64,000 nt of DNA from Roseitalea sp. MMSF_3546 (GCF_030732865.1 NZ_JASHKB010000020.1:1-64000), one strand, 5' to 3'; shown: positions 27,930 to 37,855, counted from the stretch's first letter. Numbers and translations: made by a program. Notes: generated by a model not told the origin, from the sequence alone.

Positions 27930-29600
27930 ATGAGCGCTGCGACACAGCCTGCCATCGAATTCGACGCCGACCTGGTATCGGCGGCGCAGACCGCCAGGGC
28001 CTGGCCGTTCGAGGAAGCGCGCAAGATCGTCAGGCGCTACGAGAAGACCGGCTACCCCGAAGCCGTGCTGTTCGAGACCGGCTATGGCCCGTCGGGTCTG
28101 CCCCATATCGGCACCTTCGGCGAGGTGGCGCGCACCACCATGGTGCGCCATGCCTTCGAGGTGCTGACCGGCGGGACGGTGAAGACCCGGCTGATCTGCT
28201 TTTCCGACGACATGGACGGCATGCGCAAGATCCCCGACAGCGTGCCCGACCCCGAGGCGCTCCGGCCGCATCTGCACAAGCCGCTGACGGCGGTGCCCAA
28301 CCCGTTCGAGACCGACCACGAGAGCTTTGCCGACCACAACAACGCGATGCTGCGGCGCTTTTTGGACGCGTTCGGCTTCCACTACGAGTTTGCGAGCGCA
28401 ACGCACTACTACAGGTCCGGGCGGTTCGACGCCGTGCTCAGGCGCGCGGCCGAGCGCTATGACGAGATCATGGCGGTCATGCTGCCCACGCTGGGCGAGG
28501 AGCGCCAGGCGACCTATTCGCCCTTCCTGCCGATCTCGCCGAAGACCGGGCGCGTGCTTTACGTGCCGCTAAAGCATGTCGATCCGGGCGAAGGCACGAT
28601 CACCTTCGACGACGAGGATGGGGCCGAGACAACGCTGCCGGTCACCGGCGGGCAGGTGAAGTTGCAGTGGAAGCCCGATTTCGGCATGCGCTGGGCGGCG
28701 CTCGGTGTCGACTTCGAGATGTTCGGCAAGGACCACCAGACCAATGCGGCGATCTACGACCGCATCTGCGCGATCCTGGACGGCCGACCGCCCGAGCACT
28801 TCGTCTATGAGCTGTTTCTGGACGAGAACGGCGAGAAGATCTCCAAGTCCAAGGGCAACGGGCTGACCATCGACGAGTGGCTGACCTACGCGCCCACCGA
28901 AAGCCTGGCGCTGTTCATGTTCGGCAAGCCGCGTACGGCAAAAAGGCTGTACTTCGACGTCATCCCCAAGGCCGTCGACGAATACTATGCGCACCTGGCC
29001 GCCTATCGGCGCCAGGATGCGGCCCAGCGGCTGTCCAACCCGGTCTGGCACATCCATTCGGGCAACCCGCCCGAGGTGGACATGCCGGTGCCGTTTGCCA
29101 TGCTGCTCAATCTGGTCAGCGCGTCGAACGCGGAGAATCGCGACGTTCTGTGGGGGTTCATCTCGCGCTACACGCCCGGCGTGACCGCTGACACGCATCC
29201 GCATCTGGATGCCCTGGCCGGCTATGCGATCCGCTACTACGAGGATTTCGTGCGCCCCACCAAGGTGTTCCACCCGCCCGACGAGACCGAGCGCCAGGCG
29301 CTGTCAAGGCTCGCCGAAGACCTGGCCGCGCTGCCGCCCCAGACCCGTGCCGACGCTGCCGTGATCCAGGACGCGCTGCTCGATGTGGGGCGGGCATTCG
29401 CGCGCTATCAGGATCCGGCCCGGAAGAGCCCGGACGGTCGCCCGGCGGTCACCGGCGACTGGTTCAACGCGCTGTACCGCATCCTTCTGGGCCAGGTACG
29501 CGGGCCGCGGCTGGGTTCGTTCATCGCGCTTTACGGCGTCGACGAAACGCGCGCGCTCATCGAAAAGGCGCTGGCAGGCGAACTGGCCGGCAAGAAATAG
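27930..29600 (+). CDS. lysS: Class I lysyl-tRNA synthetase
   Basis: Charges tRNA-Lys. Unlike the common class II enzyme this is the class I form found in archaea and most alphaproteobacteria. The 556-residue protein has the HIGH-type site [12 protein letters not shown] (about residue 54) and the KMSKS-type loop KISKSKGNG (about 304), on a Rossmann fold with a C-terminal helical anticodon-binding part. The start at ATG 27930 has GAGGAC 7 bases before it; ATG 27906 is less likely. No second lysyl-tRNA synthetase is seen in the window. Confidence 0.95.
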   Translation: MSAATQPAIEFDADLVSAAQTARAWPFEEARKIVRRYEKTGYPEAVLFETGYGPSGLPHIGTFGEVARTTMVRHAFEVLTGGTVKTRLICFSDDMDGMRKIPDSVPDPEALRPHLHKPLTAVPNPFETDHESFADHNNAMLRRFLDAFGFHYEFASATHYYRSGRFDAVLRRAAERYDEIMAVMLPTLGEERQATYSPFLPISPKTGRVLYVPLKHVDPGEGTITFDDEDGAETTLPVTGGQVKLQWKPDFGMRWAALGVDFEMFGKDHQTNAAIYDRICAILDGRPPEHFVYELFLDENGEKISKSKGNGLTIDEWLTYAPTESLALFMFGKPRTAKRLYFDVIPKAVDEYYAHLAAYRRQDAAQRLSNPVWHIHSGNPPEVDMPVPFAMLLNLVSASNAENRDVLWGFISRYTPGVTADTHPHLDALAGYAIRYYEDFVRPTKVFHPPDETERQALSRLAEDLAALPPQTRADAAVIQDALLDVGRAFARYQDPARKSPDGRPAVTGDWFNALYRILLGQVRGPRLGSFIALYGVDETRALIEKALAGELAGKK

Positions 29601-29697
29601 GGCGGCGGCTGGCGGTCGCGGCGCATCCCCGGGCCGGTCTCGCCTTTCCCTGCGACAGGCGCGGGACGAGGGCAAGGCGAGCGACGATGGCGCCCCG

Positions 29698-30417
29698 CTA
29701 CTGGCTTGCCCACAGGATCCGTGCCATCCACTCGATATCGGCAGGCGTCAGTCTGCGGTCGGCGAAATCGGGGTTGGCCGAGGACAGTTCGATCGTCTCC
29801 GCCGTGCGTCGCTTCAATATCTTGGCCATCACCTCGCCGTCGCGCGTCTTGACCACCACGCGGTCGCCGCGGCGGATCGATGCGGTCGGCGCGACGATGA
29901 TCGTGTCGCCGTCGCGATACAGCGGTTCCATGGAATCGCCGGTGATCTCCAGCGCATAGACATGTTCACCCATGTCCGCGTCGGGGAACTGCACGTGATC
30001 CCAGCCCTCGCCGACGGGAAAGCCCGCATCGTCGAAATAGCCGCCCGCCCCGGCCTGGACCAGCCCGAGCACCGGGATCTGCCGCACCGGCGCCGCGTAG
30101 GCCGTCGCGCCGGGCTCGGAAAAGCCCGCAATTGCCTGCGCCGCCGCGCGCCGTTCACTGCCGGACGTGCCCAGCAATGCGGTGAACTCGTCGAACGACA
30201 TGCCGGTTGCGGCCAGTGCCTTGGCGAGGGATTCCGTCGACGGCCAGCGCGCGCGCCCATCGGCGGCAAAGCGCTTGGACTTGTTGAAGGTCGTCGAATC
30301 CAGCCCGGCGCGCTTGGCAAGGCCCGATGGTGTCAGATCGTTGAGAGCGGCGAGCCTGTCGATGGCGGCCCACACGCGCTCATGCGACAGCACGGTGCGG
30401 TTGCGAATGTGTGACAT
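29698..30417 (-). CDS. S24 (LexA-like) family repressor with N-terminal helix-turn-helix
   Basis: Transcription factor with a self-cleaving or signal-binding LexA-fold domain. From ATG 30417 it has 239 residues: a helix-turn-helix (about 14-70, with LTPSGLAKRAGLDSTTFNKS) and an S24 domain. In the latter Ser162 (GDSMEPL) and Lys190 (RVVVKTRDGE) form the catalytic pair, and LGLVQAGAGGYFDD is the likely cleavage-site region with Ala-Gly. It is divergent from the PycTM-like gene with 163 bases between, so it may control that gene. No phage genes are nearby. The frame runs to 30666 but the family sequence starts at about 30417. Confidence 0.88.
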   Translation of the reverse strand: MSHIRNRTVLSHERVWAAIDRLAALNDLTPSGLAKRAGLDSTTFNKSKRFAADGRARWPSTESLAKALAATGMSFDEFTALLGTSGSERRAAAQAIAGFSEPGATAYAAPVRQIPVLGLVQAGAGGYFDDAGFPVGEGWDHVQFPDADMGEHVYALEITGDSMEPLYRDGDTIIVAPTASIRRGDRVVVKTRDGEVMAKILKRRTAETIELSSANPDFADRRLTPADIEWMARILWASQ

Positions 30418-30580
30418 CTCAAAGGAAAAAATACCTCGCCGGTCAATGGTTCGCAAGGCGAAAGACCGACGGGCGTCGGCCTGGCCGGGAAATTTGCCGT
30501 TGCCGCGCTTCAACCACTGGACGTTGGTGCGATTTCGCGTGATATGGAGCGCGTTCGCTCTGCCGTCGGGGGACGAGGCG

Positions 30581-31165
30581 ATGGACCAGCGCACTGACGT
30601 GATCCCGGAAATCGAGCACGTCGACCTCGATAGGCCGCTCGCCGGAAATGAGGGGCTGAATGTCAATTACATCAGTCGCATCCGCACGCAGTATCTGTTC
30701 GCCCAGCATCAGGCGCTGCTCACCCAGGTCCAGTTCGCCGACGCCAAGGCCATTGCCCTTGTCACGCTGATCGGCGTGATGCTGTTTCGTGGCCCCATCG
30801 CGCCGGGCAGCTTCGACGTGGCGAACTGGCTGCATGTCGGCTTTTTCGTGCTCGGCTTTGCCGGCCTTTTCTTCTGCCTCCTGGCAGTCATCCCGCGCTA
30901 TCCCGCCCGCGACCAGCGCGCCGACATGGCCCGCCGGGACCGATGGTCGTGGCCTGCCCTTGCCTCCAGTCCCGCGATGAATGCCGAATTCATCCGCTTC
31001 ATGCAGACCGCCGAGGTCTCTCAGCTCGTCCAGTCCGTATCGTTGAGCAATTCGGCTGTCTCGCGCATTCTTCTGTCGAAATACGCCATGCTGCGCACCG
31101 CCTTCCTGTTCTCGATGGGCGCATTGCTTGTGCTGCTGCTGGACGTGTTGCAGCTTCGCAACTGA
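30581..31165 (+). CDS. PycTM-like (Pycsar effector family, DUF5706-type) membrane protein
   Basis: Membrane protein of 194 residues from ATG 30581 (GGGGGACGAGGCG before it). It has the order seen in PycTM proteins: a helix with HQALLTQVQFADAKAIAL, where the A-D-x-K-A motif leads into the first membrane helix, and a second helix (FFVLGFAGLFFCLLAVI) followed by PRYP. A soluble helical part follows, then SRILLSKYAMLRTAF leads into the last membrane helix. In Pycsar phage defence such proteins damage membranes after binding a cyclic pyrimidine nucleotide. No cyclase gene is adjacent here, so a defence role is only a hypothesis. Family assignment is from memory of the pattern. Confidence 0.6.
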   Translation: MDQRTDVIPEIEHVDLDRPLAGNEGLNVNYISRIRTQYLFAQHQALLTQVQFADAKAIALVTLIGVMLFRGPIAPGSFDVANWLHVGFFVLGFAGLFFCLLAVIPRYPARDQRADMARRDRWSWPALASSPAMNAEFIRFMQTAEVSQLVQSVSLSNSAVSRILLSKYAMLRTAFLFSMGALLVLLLDVLQLRN

Positions 31166-31316
31166 CGGCGCCGGCCGCGAGCCGCGATGCGCGTTTGCCG
31201 GAAACGGCCGCTACCGACTTGTCAAGCGGGTCGACCCTACTACTTCGGGTGAATATCGCGCCGCGCCGAGCCCGATCGCGGCCATTGGCGCTGTGCAGGA
31301 GCCATGGAGATGCGCG

Positions 31317-31544
31317 ATGAGCAGCAATTTCTTTGTCGACTTCGCCCTTTTCAACATTCTGGGGCTGCTTGCCGGTCTGGACTGGATGATCGCCTTCAGC
31401 GCCGCCACGTTCCTTGCCATGATCACCCGTCATTTCCAGCTTGCCCTGGATGAGCGCCGGCTTCGGGAGCAGCGGGTCAGGCCGAATTTCGAAGGACTGC
31501 CCGCCTATCGCAAGGATCGGCAGGGCCGCCGCCACCGGCGGTGA
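31317..31544 (+). CDS. Small membrane protein of unknown function
   Basis: 75 residues from ATG 31317 with GGAG 7 bases before it. One long hydrophobic stretch (about residues 9-40, ALFNILGLLAGLDWMIAF then AATFLAMI) is followed by a basic tail ending RQGRRHRR. I recognise no family. It follows the PycTM-like gene by 151 bases and shares its direction, so co-transcription is possible. The tail is positively charged and probably cytosolic. Confidence 0.55.
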   Translation: MSSNFFVDFALFNILGLLAGLDWMIAFSAATFLAMITRHFQLALDERRLREQRVRPNFEGLPAYRKDRQGRRHRR

Positions 31545-31575
31545 TCGGCCGCGTCCGCGTGCGAGGCGCGCGGAA

Positions 31576-31605
31576 CGAAAGACGCCGGCGCTGACAGCGC
31601 CGGCG
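31576..31605 (-). terminator. Intrinsic terminator of cspA
   Basis: Perfect 10-base stem CGCCGGCGCT / AGCGCCGGCG (31583-31592, 31596-31605) with a 3-base loop, 23 bases after the cspA stop. On the minus strand it is followed by TCTTTC, a modest T-tract. On the plus strand it could also slow transcription from the small gene ending at 31544. Confidence 0.65.
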
Positions 31606-31628
31606 CATGGTGGTCATGGCCGGTTCGA

Positions 31629-31838
31629 TCAGCCGGCCGCGAGATTGCCGGCCGCCATCTTGCCGGTGCGCTTGTCGGTGACGAGTTCGTAGGAAACCTG
31701 CTGGCCCTCGGTCAGGGTCTCCATCCCCGAGCGCTGCACCGCGGAGATGTGCACGAACACATCCTTCCCGCCATCTTCGGGCGCAATGAACCCGTACCCT
31801 TTCGTGGTATTGAACCACTTCACGGTTCCGTTTGCCAT
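31629..31838 (-). CDS. cspA: Cold-shock domain protein (CspA family)
   Basis: Single-stranded nucleic acid-binding protein of 69 residues. It carries both RNA-binding motifs of the cold-shock domain: RNP1 KGYGFI and RNP2 VFVHISAV, in the frame [10 protein letters not shown] that starts almost all family members. AAAGGA lies 7 bases before the ATG. The upstream 286 bases to the next gene (DUF3140 family) hold a stable leader hairpin at 31871-31890, as is common for cold-shock mRNAs. Several csp genes usually exist per genome, so the letter is nominal. Confidence 0.94.
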   Translation of the reverse strand: MANGTVKWFNTTKGYGFIAPEDGGKDVFVHISAVQRSGMETLTEGQQVSYELVTDKRTGKMAAGNLAAG

Positions 31839-31870
31839 GGTCGTGTCCTTTCAAGACAGTCAATACAAGT

Positions 31871-31890
31871 CTGGCAGGCTGGCCTGCCGG
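31871..31890 (-). promoter_or_regulatory. Hairpin in the cspA leader
   Basis: GGCAGG-CTGG-CCTGCC (31873-31888) forms a perfect stem, extended by one G-T and one C-G pair. It lies about 35 bases before the cspA ATG on the transcribed strand and may be part of a temperature-responsive leader. I found no clear promoter further upstream. Confidence 0.4.
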
Positions 31891-32124
31891 TGGTCATCGA
31901 TGTCTGGACACGGGATTAGGCGTGACGCTTCTGAAGCGGCGGTTAGGCTGTTTCCGATCGGCCGAAACTCTCGATAGACCCAAGCATGCACACAGCTTGA
32001 TGGCGGATTCAAGACATGGCTCGGCAGTAATCGGCCATCGCCATGTATGGAACAACAGCAATGCGCCGGGCGTTGCGCAGTTAGAGCGTTCCGCGACGGG
32101 TTTGCTCTGATGCCGGAGGAAATG

Positions 32125-32475
32125 ATGACCTCATCGAAGCCGCGCGAACAGATCTGGCGCGAGTGGCGCCAACTGGTCAACATGAGTGCCGACGAGATCG
32201 ACGCATGGCTCGATACCAAGCAGAGCCGGTCCGTCGGCATCATGGAAGGCGATGACACCAACGGCCGCAAGTCGGCGCGGCGCATCGTCGAGATCGAGCG
32301 TACCGGCAAGGACGAACTCAGCGACGAGCAGTGGGATCACATGGCCAGGGTCGTCGGCTACATCAAGCGTCATTGCGCCCAGACCGGTCCCGACCATGAC
32401 GTCGAGACCAGCGATTGGCGCTATTCGCTGATGAACTGGGGCCACGATCCCCTCAAGGATGGCGGCTGCGCCTGA
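32125..32475 (+). CDS. DUF3140 family protein
   Basis: Soluble protein of 116 residues. The family pattern is clear: REQIWREWRQLVNMSADEIDAWL (split motif, residues 6-28), QSRSVG, RRIVEI, a helix ending in DHMARVVGYIKRH, and the C-terminal SDWRYSLMNWGHDPLK. The start at ATG 32125 is fixed by GGAGGA 5 bases before it; ATG 32110 and 32122 are in frame but too close to the ribosome site. Family members are small and widespread, with no established function. It converges on the beta-oxidation run with 9 bases between the stops. Confidence 0.87.
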   Translation: MTSSKPREQIWREWRQLVNMSADEIDAWLDTKQSRSVGIMEGDDTNGRKSARRIVEIERTGKDELSDEQWDHMARVVGYIKRHCAQTGPDHDVETSDWRYSLMNWGHDPLKDGGCA

Positions 32476-32484
32476 AGCGCAGGT

Positions 32485-34707
32485 TCACGCCGCCTCGGCC
32501 GCATCCGTGTCGGCCCGGTCGCCGAAGCGGTCGTAGAAGGTCTCTCCCGTCCTGGCCATGTCGGTCAGCACCCGCGGCGGCTTGAACTGCGGCCCGTATC
32601 TGCGCTGCAACTGCCGGGCGCGGGCGACGAACGCCTCCGCGCCGATGCCGTCGATGAAGGACAGCGTTCCGCCCGTATAGGGCGCAAAGCCGAAGGCGAG
32701 GATCGAGCCGACATCGGCCTCGCGCGGATCGGTGACGATGCCCTCGCCCATCACCCGCGCCGCCTCGAGCGCGATGACGTACAAGAACCGCTCCTTGAGT
32801 TCGGCAAAGTCGATCGCATCGGGATCCTGCTGCGGATAGAGCGTCTTCAGCTCCGGCCACAGATGCTTCTGGGCCGGCTTTTGCGGATAGTCGTAAAACC
32901 CCTTGCCGTTCTTGCGGCCAAGCCGGCCGTGCCTGTCGACCATGGTGTCGACGAGTGCGACGTGGCGCGGATCGACGGCCTTCTTGCCCAGATCGTTGAG
33001 CGTCTGCCTGAGGATCTTCTGGGAAAGGTCGATTGCCGTCTCGTCGTTCAGCGCCAGCGGGCCGACCGGCATGCCGGCCATCTTCGCCGCGTTCTCGATC
33101 ATCGCCGGCGGCACGCCCTCGATGAGCATGTTGTAGGCCTCGGACATGTAGCGCAGCACGCAGCGATTGACGTAGAAGCCGCGCGTGTCGTTGACGACGA
33201 TCGGCGTCTTCTTGATGGCGCGCACATAGTCGAGCGCGACGGCGAGAGCCTTGTCGGACGTCTTCTTGCCGACGATCACCTCGACCAGCATCATCTTGTC
33301 GACGGGCGAGAAGAAGTGGATGCCGATGAAGTTCTTCGGCCGGGCCGCGTTCTTGGCAAGATCGGTGATCGGAATGGTCGAGGTGTTGGAGGCGAACACG
33401 GCCGTGCGCTTGAGATTGGCTTCGGCCTGTTCGGTGACCGCCTTCTTGATGCCGGAATCCTCGAACACCGCCTCGATGACCAGATCGCAGCCGTCCAGCG
33501 CGCCATAGTCGGTTGTCGGCGTGATCAGCGAGAGCAGCTTGTCGGCGTCGTCCTGCGTGGCGCGGCCCTTCTGCATCGCCTTCTTCATCAGCTCGGCGGA
33601 ATGGGCCTTGCCCTTGTCGGCCGCCTCCTGCTCGCGGTCGATCAGCACCACCGGGATGCCGGCCTTGGCGGTGACGAAGGCGATGCCCGCGCCCATGAAA
33701 CCGGCGCCGACGACACCGATCTTCTTGAACCTGCTCGGCTTGACGTCGGCCGGCCGCCGCGCGCCCTTGTTGAGTTCCTGCAGCGAGACGAACAGCGAGC
33801 GCATCATCGCCTTTGCCTCCTTGGTCTGCAGGATCTCGGCGAGATAGCGTTGCTCGATCCTCAGCGCGGTGTCGAAGGGCACGAGCAGGCCTTCATAGAC
33901 GCATTTGAGGATCGCCTCCGCGGCCGGATAGTTCATGTGCGTCTCGCGGCGCAGGATGGCCGAGGCCGCGGGCCAGACATTGGCCCCGGCGGGCGAATAG
34001 ACCTTGCCGCCCGGCAGCTTGAAGTCCGGCCGGTCCCAGGGCTGGACCGGCTTGAGCCCATCGCGGATCATCGCTCTGGCCGCATCGATCAGCTTCTTGG
34101 GCGGTACGACTTCGTCGATCAGCCCCATCGCCTTCGCGCGGGCCGGCTTGAGGGTCTGGCCGGTGGTCATCATCTGCAGCGCGTCCTGCTGGTTGACCAG
34201 GCGCGGCACCCGCTGGGTGCCGCCGGCGCCCGGAAAGATGCCGATCTTGACCTCCGGCAGGCCGATCTTGACCGCATCGGAATCGGCGGCGACGCGCCCA
34301 TGGCAGGCGAGCGCCAGTTCCGTCGCCCCGCCCATGCAGGTGCCGTTGATCGCGGCCACCCACGGCTTGCCCGAGGTTTCGAGCTTCCGGTACAGCCAGC
34401 TCAGCCGCCCGGCCTGGTCGAACAGCGCCTTCGTCGCGCCGTCCCGATTGCGCGCCTTCTCCGCCTCGAACATCGCGAAGATCCGGTTGAGCATGGTGAT
34501 GTCCGCGCCGCCTGAAAACGACTCCCTCTTGCCCGAGGTGACGACGACGCCCCTGATCGCATCCTCGCCCGCGACCCGGTCGACGATCGCTTCCAGTTCG
34601 TCCATCACCGCGACCGTGATCACGTTCATCGACCGTTCCGGCATGTCCCAGGTGACGAGCGCGATGCCGTCTTCGCCGGTTTCAAGCGTGAAGTTGGTGT
34701 AGGTCAC
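32485..34707 (-). CDS. fadJ: Fatty acid oxidation multifunctional protein (enoyl-CoA hydratase / 3-hydroxyacyl-CoA dehydrogenase)
   Basis: Carries out two steps of beta-oxidation. The 740-residue protein has an N-terminal crotonase domain with FSGGADI and [19 protein letters not shown] (oxyanion hole) and the catalytic Glu region [11 protein letters not shown]. The NAD-binding domain follows ([14 protein letters not shown], about residue 330), with the dehydrogenase catalytic His in [12 protein letters not shown], and then two C-terminal helical domains. The start is GTG 34707, with GGGAG 7 bases before it; it overlaps the paiB-like stop. The FadJ/FadB distinction is not certain from sequence; its thiolase partner is the gene two places upstream. 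Confidence 0.9.
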   Translation of the reverse strand: MTYTNFTLETGEDGIALVTWDMPERSMNVITVAVMDELEAIVDRVAGEDAIRGVVVTSGKRESFSGGADITMLNRIFAMFEAEKARNRDGATKALFDQAGRLSWLYRKLETSGKPWVAAINGTCMGGATELALACHGRVAADSDAVKIGLPEVKIGIFPGAGGTQRVPRLVNQQDALQMMTTGQTLKPARAKAMGLIDEVVPPKKLIDAARAMIRDGLKPVQPWDRPDFKLPGGKVYSPAGANVWPAASAILRRETHMNYPAAEAILKCVYEGLLVPFDTALRIEQRYLAEILQTKEAKAMMRSLFVSLQELNKGARRPADVKPSRFKKIGVVGAGFMGAGIAFVTAKAGIPVVLIDREQEAADKGKAHSAELMKKAMQKGRATQDDADKLLSLITPTTDYGALDGCDLVIEAVFEDSGIKKAVTEQAEANLKRTAVFASNTSTIPITDLAKNAARPKNFIGIHFFSPVDKMMLVEVIVGKKTSDKALAVALDYVRAIKKTPIVVNDTRGFYVNRCVLRYMSEAYNMLIEGVPPAMIENAAKMAGMPVGPLALNDETAIDLSQKILRQTLNDLGKKAVDPRHVALVDTMVDRHGRLGRKNGKGFYDYPQKPAQKHLWPELKTLYPQQDPDAIDFAELKERFLYVIALEAARVMGEGIVTDPREADVGSILAFGFAPYTGGTLSFIDGIGAEAFVARARQLQRRYGPQFKPPRVLTDMARTGETFYDRFGDRADTDAAEAA

Positions 34708-35354
34708 TGGTTTTCTCCCGTGTCTTGCCGGCCCCGGATGTCCGCCATCTGCGCGGCCATCGATCCGGCCGCGCCGCCGGCCGCGGTCAGCCCGGCAACC
34801 ACGCCGGCATGGTCGGCATCGTTCTTGTTCTGGCTGAGCTTGATGGCGCCATGCGCCCGGGTCACCTTCAGACGCAGCCCGACGATGCCGCGCTTCATGG
34901 TTTCGATGTATCGTTCGGGGGCGTCGCTGATCGCCCACGGTTCGGTGCGGTGCGCCTCGTTCAGGTCGGTCAGTTCCTCAAGATGCCGATGCAGCTCCTC
35001 GCCCGGCCGCATGGCCTCGAGCGTGCCGTGCAGGTGGACGGTGACGTAGTTCCATGTCGGCACCGCCTTGCCGGTCTCGGCCTTGGTCGGATACCAGCCC
35101 GGATGGATGTAGGCCTGCTCGCCCTGGAAGATCGCGATGGTCGGCCCGTCCATGGCATGCTTCCAGTGCGGGTTGGCACGCGCCAGGTGGAACTCGACGG
35201 CTGTCGCCCCGTCCTCGTGCTTGACGATACAGGGCACGTGCGAGGCGTGCAGGGCTCCACCGCTCGACGTCACGATGCAGGCGAACTGGATGGCCCGGGC
35301 CGCTTCGGCAATGGCTCGGGGGTCGTCGAGCCTGTGTTCGTCGGGCTGGAACAT
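34704..35354 (-). CDS. FMN-binding, PaiB-family protein
   Basis: Member of the PaiB/FMN-binding split-barrel family, described as transcriptional repressors in Bacillus and as flavin-binding proteins. The 216 residues show the start [12 protein letters not shown], then [21 protein letters not shown] and [24 protein letters not shown], the family core. There is no helix-turn-helix. Position inside the beta-oxidation run (stop overlapping the fadJ start, 3 bases from the thiolase stop) suggests a linked role, perhaps redox or small-molecule sensing, but this is inference. Confidence 0.86.
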   Translation of the reverse strand: MFQPDEHRLDDPRAIAEAARAIQFACIVTSSGGALHASHVPCIVKHEDGATAVEFHLARANPHWKHAMDGPTIAIFQGEQAYIHPGWYPTKAETGKAVPTWNYVTVHLHGTLEAMRPGEELHRHLEELTDLNEAHRTEPWAISDAPERYIETMKRGIVGLRLKVTRAHGAIKLSQNKNDADHAGVVAGLTAAGGAAGSMAAQMADIRGRQDTGENQ

Positions 35355-35357
35355 CGC

Positions 35358-36566
35358 TCACACCCGCTCGATGATCGTCGCCGTGCCCATGCCCGCGCCG
35401 ATGCACAGCGTCACCAGCGCGGTGTTCAGATCGCGGCGCTCGAGTTCGTCGAGCACCGTGCCGAAGACCATGGCGCCCGTCGCGCCCAGCGGATGGCCCA
35501 TGGCGATCGCGCCGCCGGCGACGTTGATCCTGTCATGGTCGATGTCGAAGGCCTGCATGTAGCGCAGAACGACGGCGGCGAACGCCTCGTTCAACTCGAA
35601 CAGGTCGATGTCGTCGAGCGACATCTTCGCTTTCTTGAGCAGCTTTTCGGTCACGTCCACCGGGCCGGTCAGCATCAGCGTGGGGTCCGAGCCGATATTG
35701 GCGAATGCGGTGATCTTCGCGCGCGGGGCGATCCCGAGGGTCTTTCCGCCCTTCCGCGAGCCCAGCAGCACGCCGGCCGCGCCGTCCACGATGCCCGACG
35801 AATTGCCGGCATGGTGGACGTACTCTATCGCCTCGATTTCCGGATGGCGGGCGATGCCGACCGCTTCGAATCCGCCCATCTGGCCATGCATGACGAAGGA
35901 CGGGTCGAGCTGGCCGAGCGACTGCATGTCGGTCCCCGGGCGCATGTGCTCGTCATGCTCGAGGATGGTCAGCCCGTTCTGGTCCCGGATCGGGATGACC
36001 GATCGCGCGAAATGCCCCTTCTCCCAGCTTTGCGCCGCGCGCCTCTGGCTTTCGACGGCATAGGCGTCCACATCGTCGCGCGAAAAGCCGTACTTGGTGG
36101 CGATCAGGTCCGCCGAAACGCCCTGCGGCATGAAATAGGCGGGGATGTTGACCGAAGGGTCCATGTACCAGGCCCCGCCCGATGCCCCCATGCCGACGCG
36201 GCTCATGCTCTCGACCCCGCCGGCGATGACGATGTCGTCGGCTCCCTGCGCGATCTTGGCGGCGCCGAAATTGATCGCGTCGAGGCCGGAGGCGCAGAAC
36301 CGGTTGATCTGCATGCCTGGGGCTGCCGTGTCGTAGCCGGCTTCGAAGATCGCCGCGCGGGCGATGTCGCCGCCGGCCTCGTAGACCGGATCGACGCAGC
36401 CGAAGATGACGTCGTCGACCTTTCGGGTGTCGAGCCCGTTGCGCGCGCGCAACGCATTGAGCACGTGCGCGCCCAGGCGCGGCGTCGGCACCTCGTGCAG
36501 GCTGCCATCCTTCTTGCCGCGTCCGCGCGGCGTGCGCACCGCGTCATACACATAGGCCTGTGCCAT
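35358..36566 (-). CDS. fadA: Acetyl-CoA C-acyltransferase (thiolase)
   Basis: Last step of beta-oxidation: splits 3-ketoacyl-CoA with CoA. The 402-residue protein has the nucleophile Cys in [10 protein letters not shown] (about residue 90), GGVESMSRV, the His of [14 protein letters not shown] (about 354) and the second Cys in TLCIGAGMG (about 384). All three catalytic residues are present. It lies between the gst gene and the paiB-like gene, in line with the fadJ-like hydratase/dehydrogenase. Whether it degrades fatty acids or condenses acetyl-CoA cannot be told from sequence alone; the operon favours degradation. Confidence 0.91.
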   Translation of the reverse strand: MAQAYVYDAVRTPRGRGKKDGSLHEVPTPRLGAHVLNALRARNGLDTRKVDDVIFGCVDPVYEAGGDIARAAIFEAGYDTAAPGMQINRFCASGLDAINFGAAKIAQGADDIVIAGGVESMSRVGMGASGGAWYMDPSVNIPAYFMPQGVSADLIATKYGFSRDDVDAYAVESQRRAAQSWEKGHFARSVIPIRDQNGLTILEHDEHMRPGTDMQSLGQLDPSFVMHGQMGGFEAVGIARHPEIEAIEYVHHAGNSSGIVDGAAGVLLGSRKGGKTLGIAPRAKITAFANIGSDPTLMLTGPVDVTEKLLKKAKMSLDDIDLFELNEAFAAVVLRYMQAFDIDHDRINVAGGAIAMGHPLGATGAMVFGTVLDELERRDLNTALVTLCIGAGMGTATIIERV

Positions 36567-36593
36567 GGTCGTCTCTCCGTTGCTGCTCGGCCT

Positions 36594-37247
36594 TCAGGCG
36601 GTCGCCGTGTCCGGCTCGCGGCCCGAAGGCATCAGGTCTTCCGACCGCCTGTAGCCGGGCAGGGTGCGAATGCGCTCCAGCCATGCCGCCACATGGGGCG
36701 TGTCGTCATAGGTGACGCCGATCTGCTCGGGCCAGTGCAGATAGCCCTGGCAGGCGAGATCGGCGATGGTCGCCCGCTCGCCGACGAGCCAGTCCCTGCC
36801 GTCGAGCGCGGCGTCGAGCACGGCCAGCGCCGCCAGGAAACGGCCGTGCAGGAAGCCGACCTCGGGCGTCTCGCCGGTCTTCTTCAGATGGCGCAGGAAG
36901 CGCAGCGGGCCGGCATAGCCCGACACCTTCTGGCTGTCGAACAGCAGCCAGCGCAGGACATCGTAGTCCTCGGCCTCGGTCGTCGGGCCGTAGGTGCCGA
37001 AATGCCTGGCCAGGTAGGTCAGGCAGGCACCGGACTGGGTCAGCGTAACATCGCCATCGTCGCGGTGATGGATCAGCACCGGCACCTCCCCCATGACGTT
37101 GAGCGCCCGGAACGGCGCGCGCCGGGTCTCGCCGGTGAAGAAGGCCACGCGCCGGCACTGCCAGTCGGCTCCGTTCAGTTCGAGCATCAACGCCACCTTG
37201 TAGGCATTGCCGCTCTCCCAGAAGCCATGAAGGGTGAATTGGGTCAT
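36594..37247 (-). CDS. Glutathione S-transferase family protein
   Basis: Two-domain soluble protein of 217 residues. The thioredoxin-like N-terminal domain has GFWESGNAYKVALMLE, with Ser as the likely glutathione-activating residue, and the cis-Pro motif GEVPVLI. The helical C-terminal domain has LVGERATIADLAC, the N-capping box of the GST fold. The natural substrate is unknown. It belongs to the beta-oxidation run by direction, but is separated from the acyl-CoA dehydrogenase gene by the low-G+C GIY-YIG cassette. Confidence 0.88.
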   Translation of the reverse strand: MTQFTLHGFWESGNAYKVALMLELNGADWQCRRVAFFTGETRRAPFRALNVMGEVPVLIHHRDDGDVTLTQSGACLTYLARHFGTYGPTTEAEDYDVLRWLLFDSQKVSGYAGPLRFLRHLKKTGETPEVGFLHGRFLAALAVLDAALDGRDWLVGERATIADLACQGYLHWPEQIGVTYDDTPHVAAWLERIRTLPGYRRSEDLMPSGREPDTATA

Positions 37248-37271
37248 GGGTGGTTTCCGCGCATTTCCGTG

Positions 37272-37294
37272 ATCCCGGCACTTGTTGCCGGGAT
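37272..37294. repeat. Short palindromic repeat downstream of the GIY-YIG gene
   Basis: ATCCCGGCA (37272-37280) and TGCCGGGAT (37286-37294) are perfect inverted repeats around CTTGT. The shape is that of short dispersed palindromes seen in many rhizobial intergenic regions. It sits 25 bases before the gst start codon (on the far side from the GIY-YIG gene). Confidence 0.6.
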
Positions 37295-37343
37295 ACGGGT
37301 GAACAGCAAATCAGAAGCAGAACACGCTTCACCGAACACGGAC

Positions 37344-37423
37344 GCGTCATTCCGGAACTTGATTCCGGAATCCACGGCGCCAACCGAGACGATGGATTGC
37401 GGAATCAAGTTCCGGAATGACGC
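37344..37423. repeat. Long inverted repeat (30-base arms) downstream of the GIY-YIG gene
   Basis: Arms at 37344-37373 and 37394-37423 are reverse complements over 30 bases with one mismatch, around a 20-base loop. The core TCATTCCGGAACTTGATTCC itself contains smaller dyads (TTCCGGAA). It ends 16 bases before the stop of the GIY-YIG gene. Length and shape fit a REP/BIME-like element rather than a simple terminator; there is no T-tract. Confidence 0.8.
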
Positions 37424-37439
37424 AGGTGTGTGCGGTGCT

Positions 37440-37781
37440 TCACTCATAGAATTCGCTCCATCTGGAGCCGGCTCCGGGATTGTATGGATTGTCGATGACA
37501 TGGATGCGGTCGGTCAAATCGTCCCAATTCGGATTCAGCTTTGCAATCAGATCGAGTTTCCACGCCCGCTTATAGTCCTTCAGAGACTTCTCTCGACGGA
37601 TCGCCAGCACGATGTTCGGATGTCGCTCCAACCAGACCAGACGATCGCAGCCGTATTTTGTCGCGAAGCCGGGCGTCAGTCCGTTCTTGTGATCATGCAT
37701 CCGGCTTTCGAGGTCCGAGGTGACACCGGCATAGAGTGTTCCGTTCCGCTTGTTGGCGAGGATGTAGACGAAACCCGTCAT
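37440..37781 (-). CDS. GIY-YIG family nuclease, single domain (UPF0213-like)
   Basis: Small endonuclease-like protein of 113 residues from ATG 37781. The GIY-YIG motif is VYILANKRNGTLYAGVTSDL, followed by the conserved Arg and His in ESRMHDHKNG, a Lys/Tyr pair (FATKYGCDRLVW), an acidic RREKSLKDYKR helix carrying the metal-binding Glu, and NPNWDDL. By count, 60 of 120 bases at 37441-37560 are G or C, against 44 of 60 in the gst gene at 36601-36660, so this gene stands out. It interrupts the beta-oxidation run and has palindromic repeats on both sides. Single-domain members often occur in many copies per genome; their function is unknown. Confidence 0.85.
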   Translation of the reverse strand: MTGFVYILANKRNGTLYAGVTSDLESRMHDHKNGLTPGFATKYGCDRLVWLERHPNIVLAIRREKSLKDYKRAWKLDLIAKLNPNWDDLTDRIHVIDNPYNPGAGSRWSEFYE

Positions 37782-37804
37782 GCGGCGACCGCCCCTCATC
37801 CGTC

Positions 37805-37855
37805 TGCGCCGGTTCGACGAACCGGCGCATCCAGTCTTTCCCCCCAAGCGGGGAG
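37805..37855. repeat. Palindromic repeat upstream of the GIY-YIG gene
   Basis: TGCGCCGGTTCG (37805-37816) and CGAACCGGCGCA (37818-37829) form a perfect 12-base inverted repeat with one central base, followed by a C-run/G-run dyad (37839-37855, CCCCCC-AAGC-GGGGA). The second part resembles the C-run/G-run dyads of the repeats before and inside the DNA ligase gene at 51.5-52.1 kb. Confidence 0.7.

Noticed and set aside
29698-30417. S24 repressor as evidence for a prophage
   Set aside because: No other phage-type gene is present nearby and base composition is normal.
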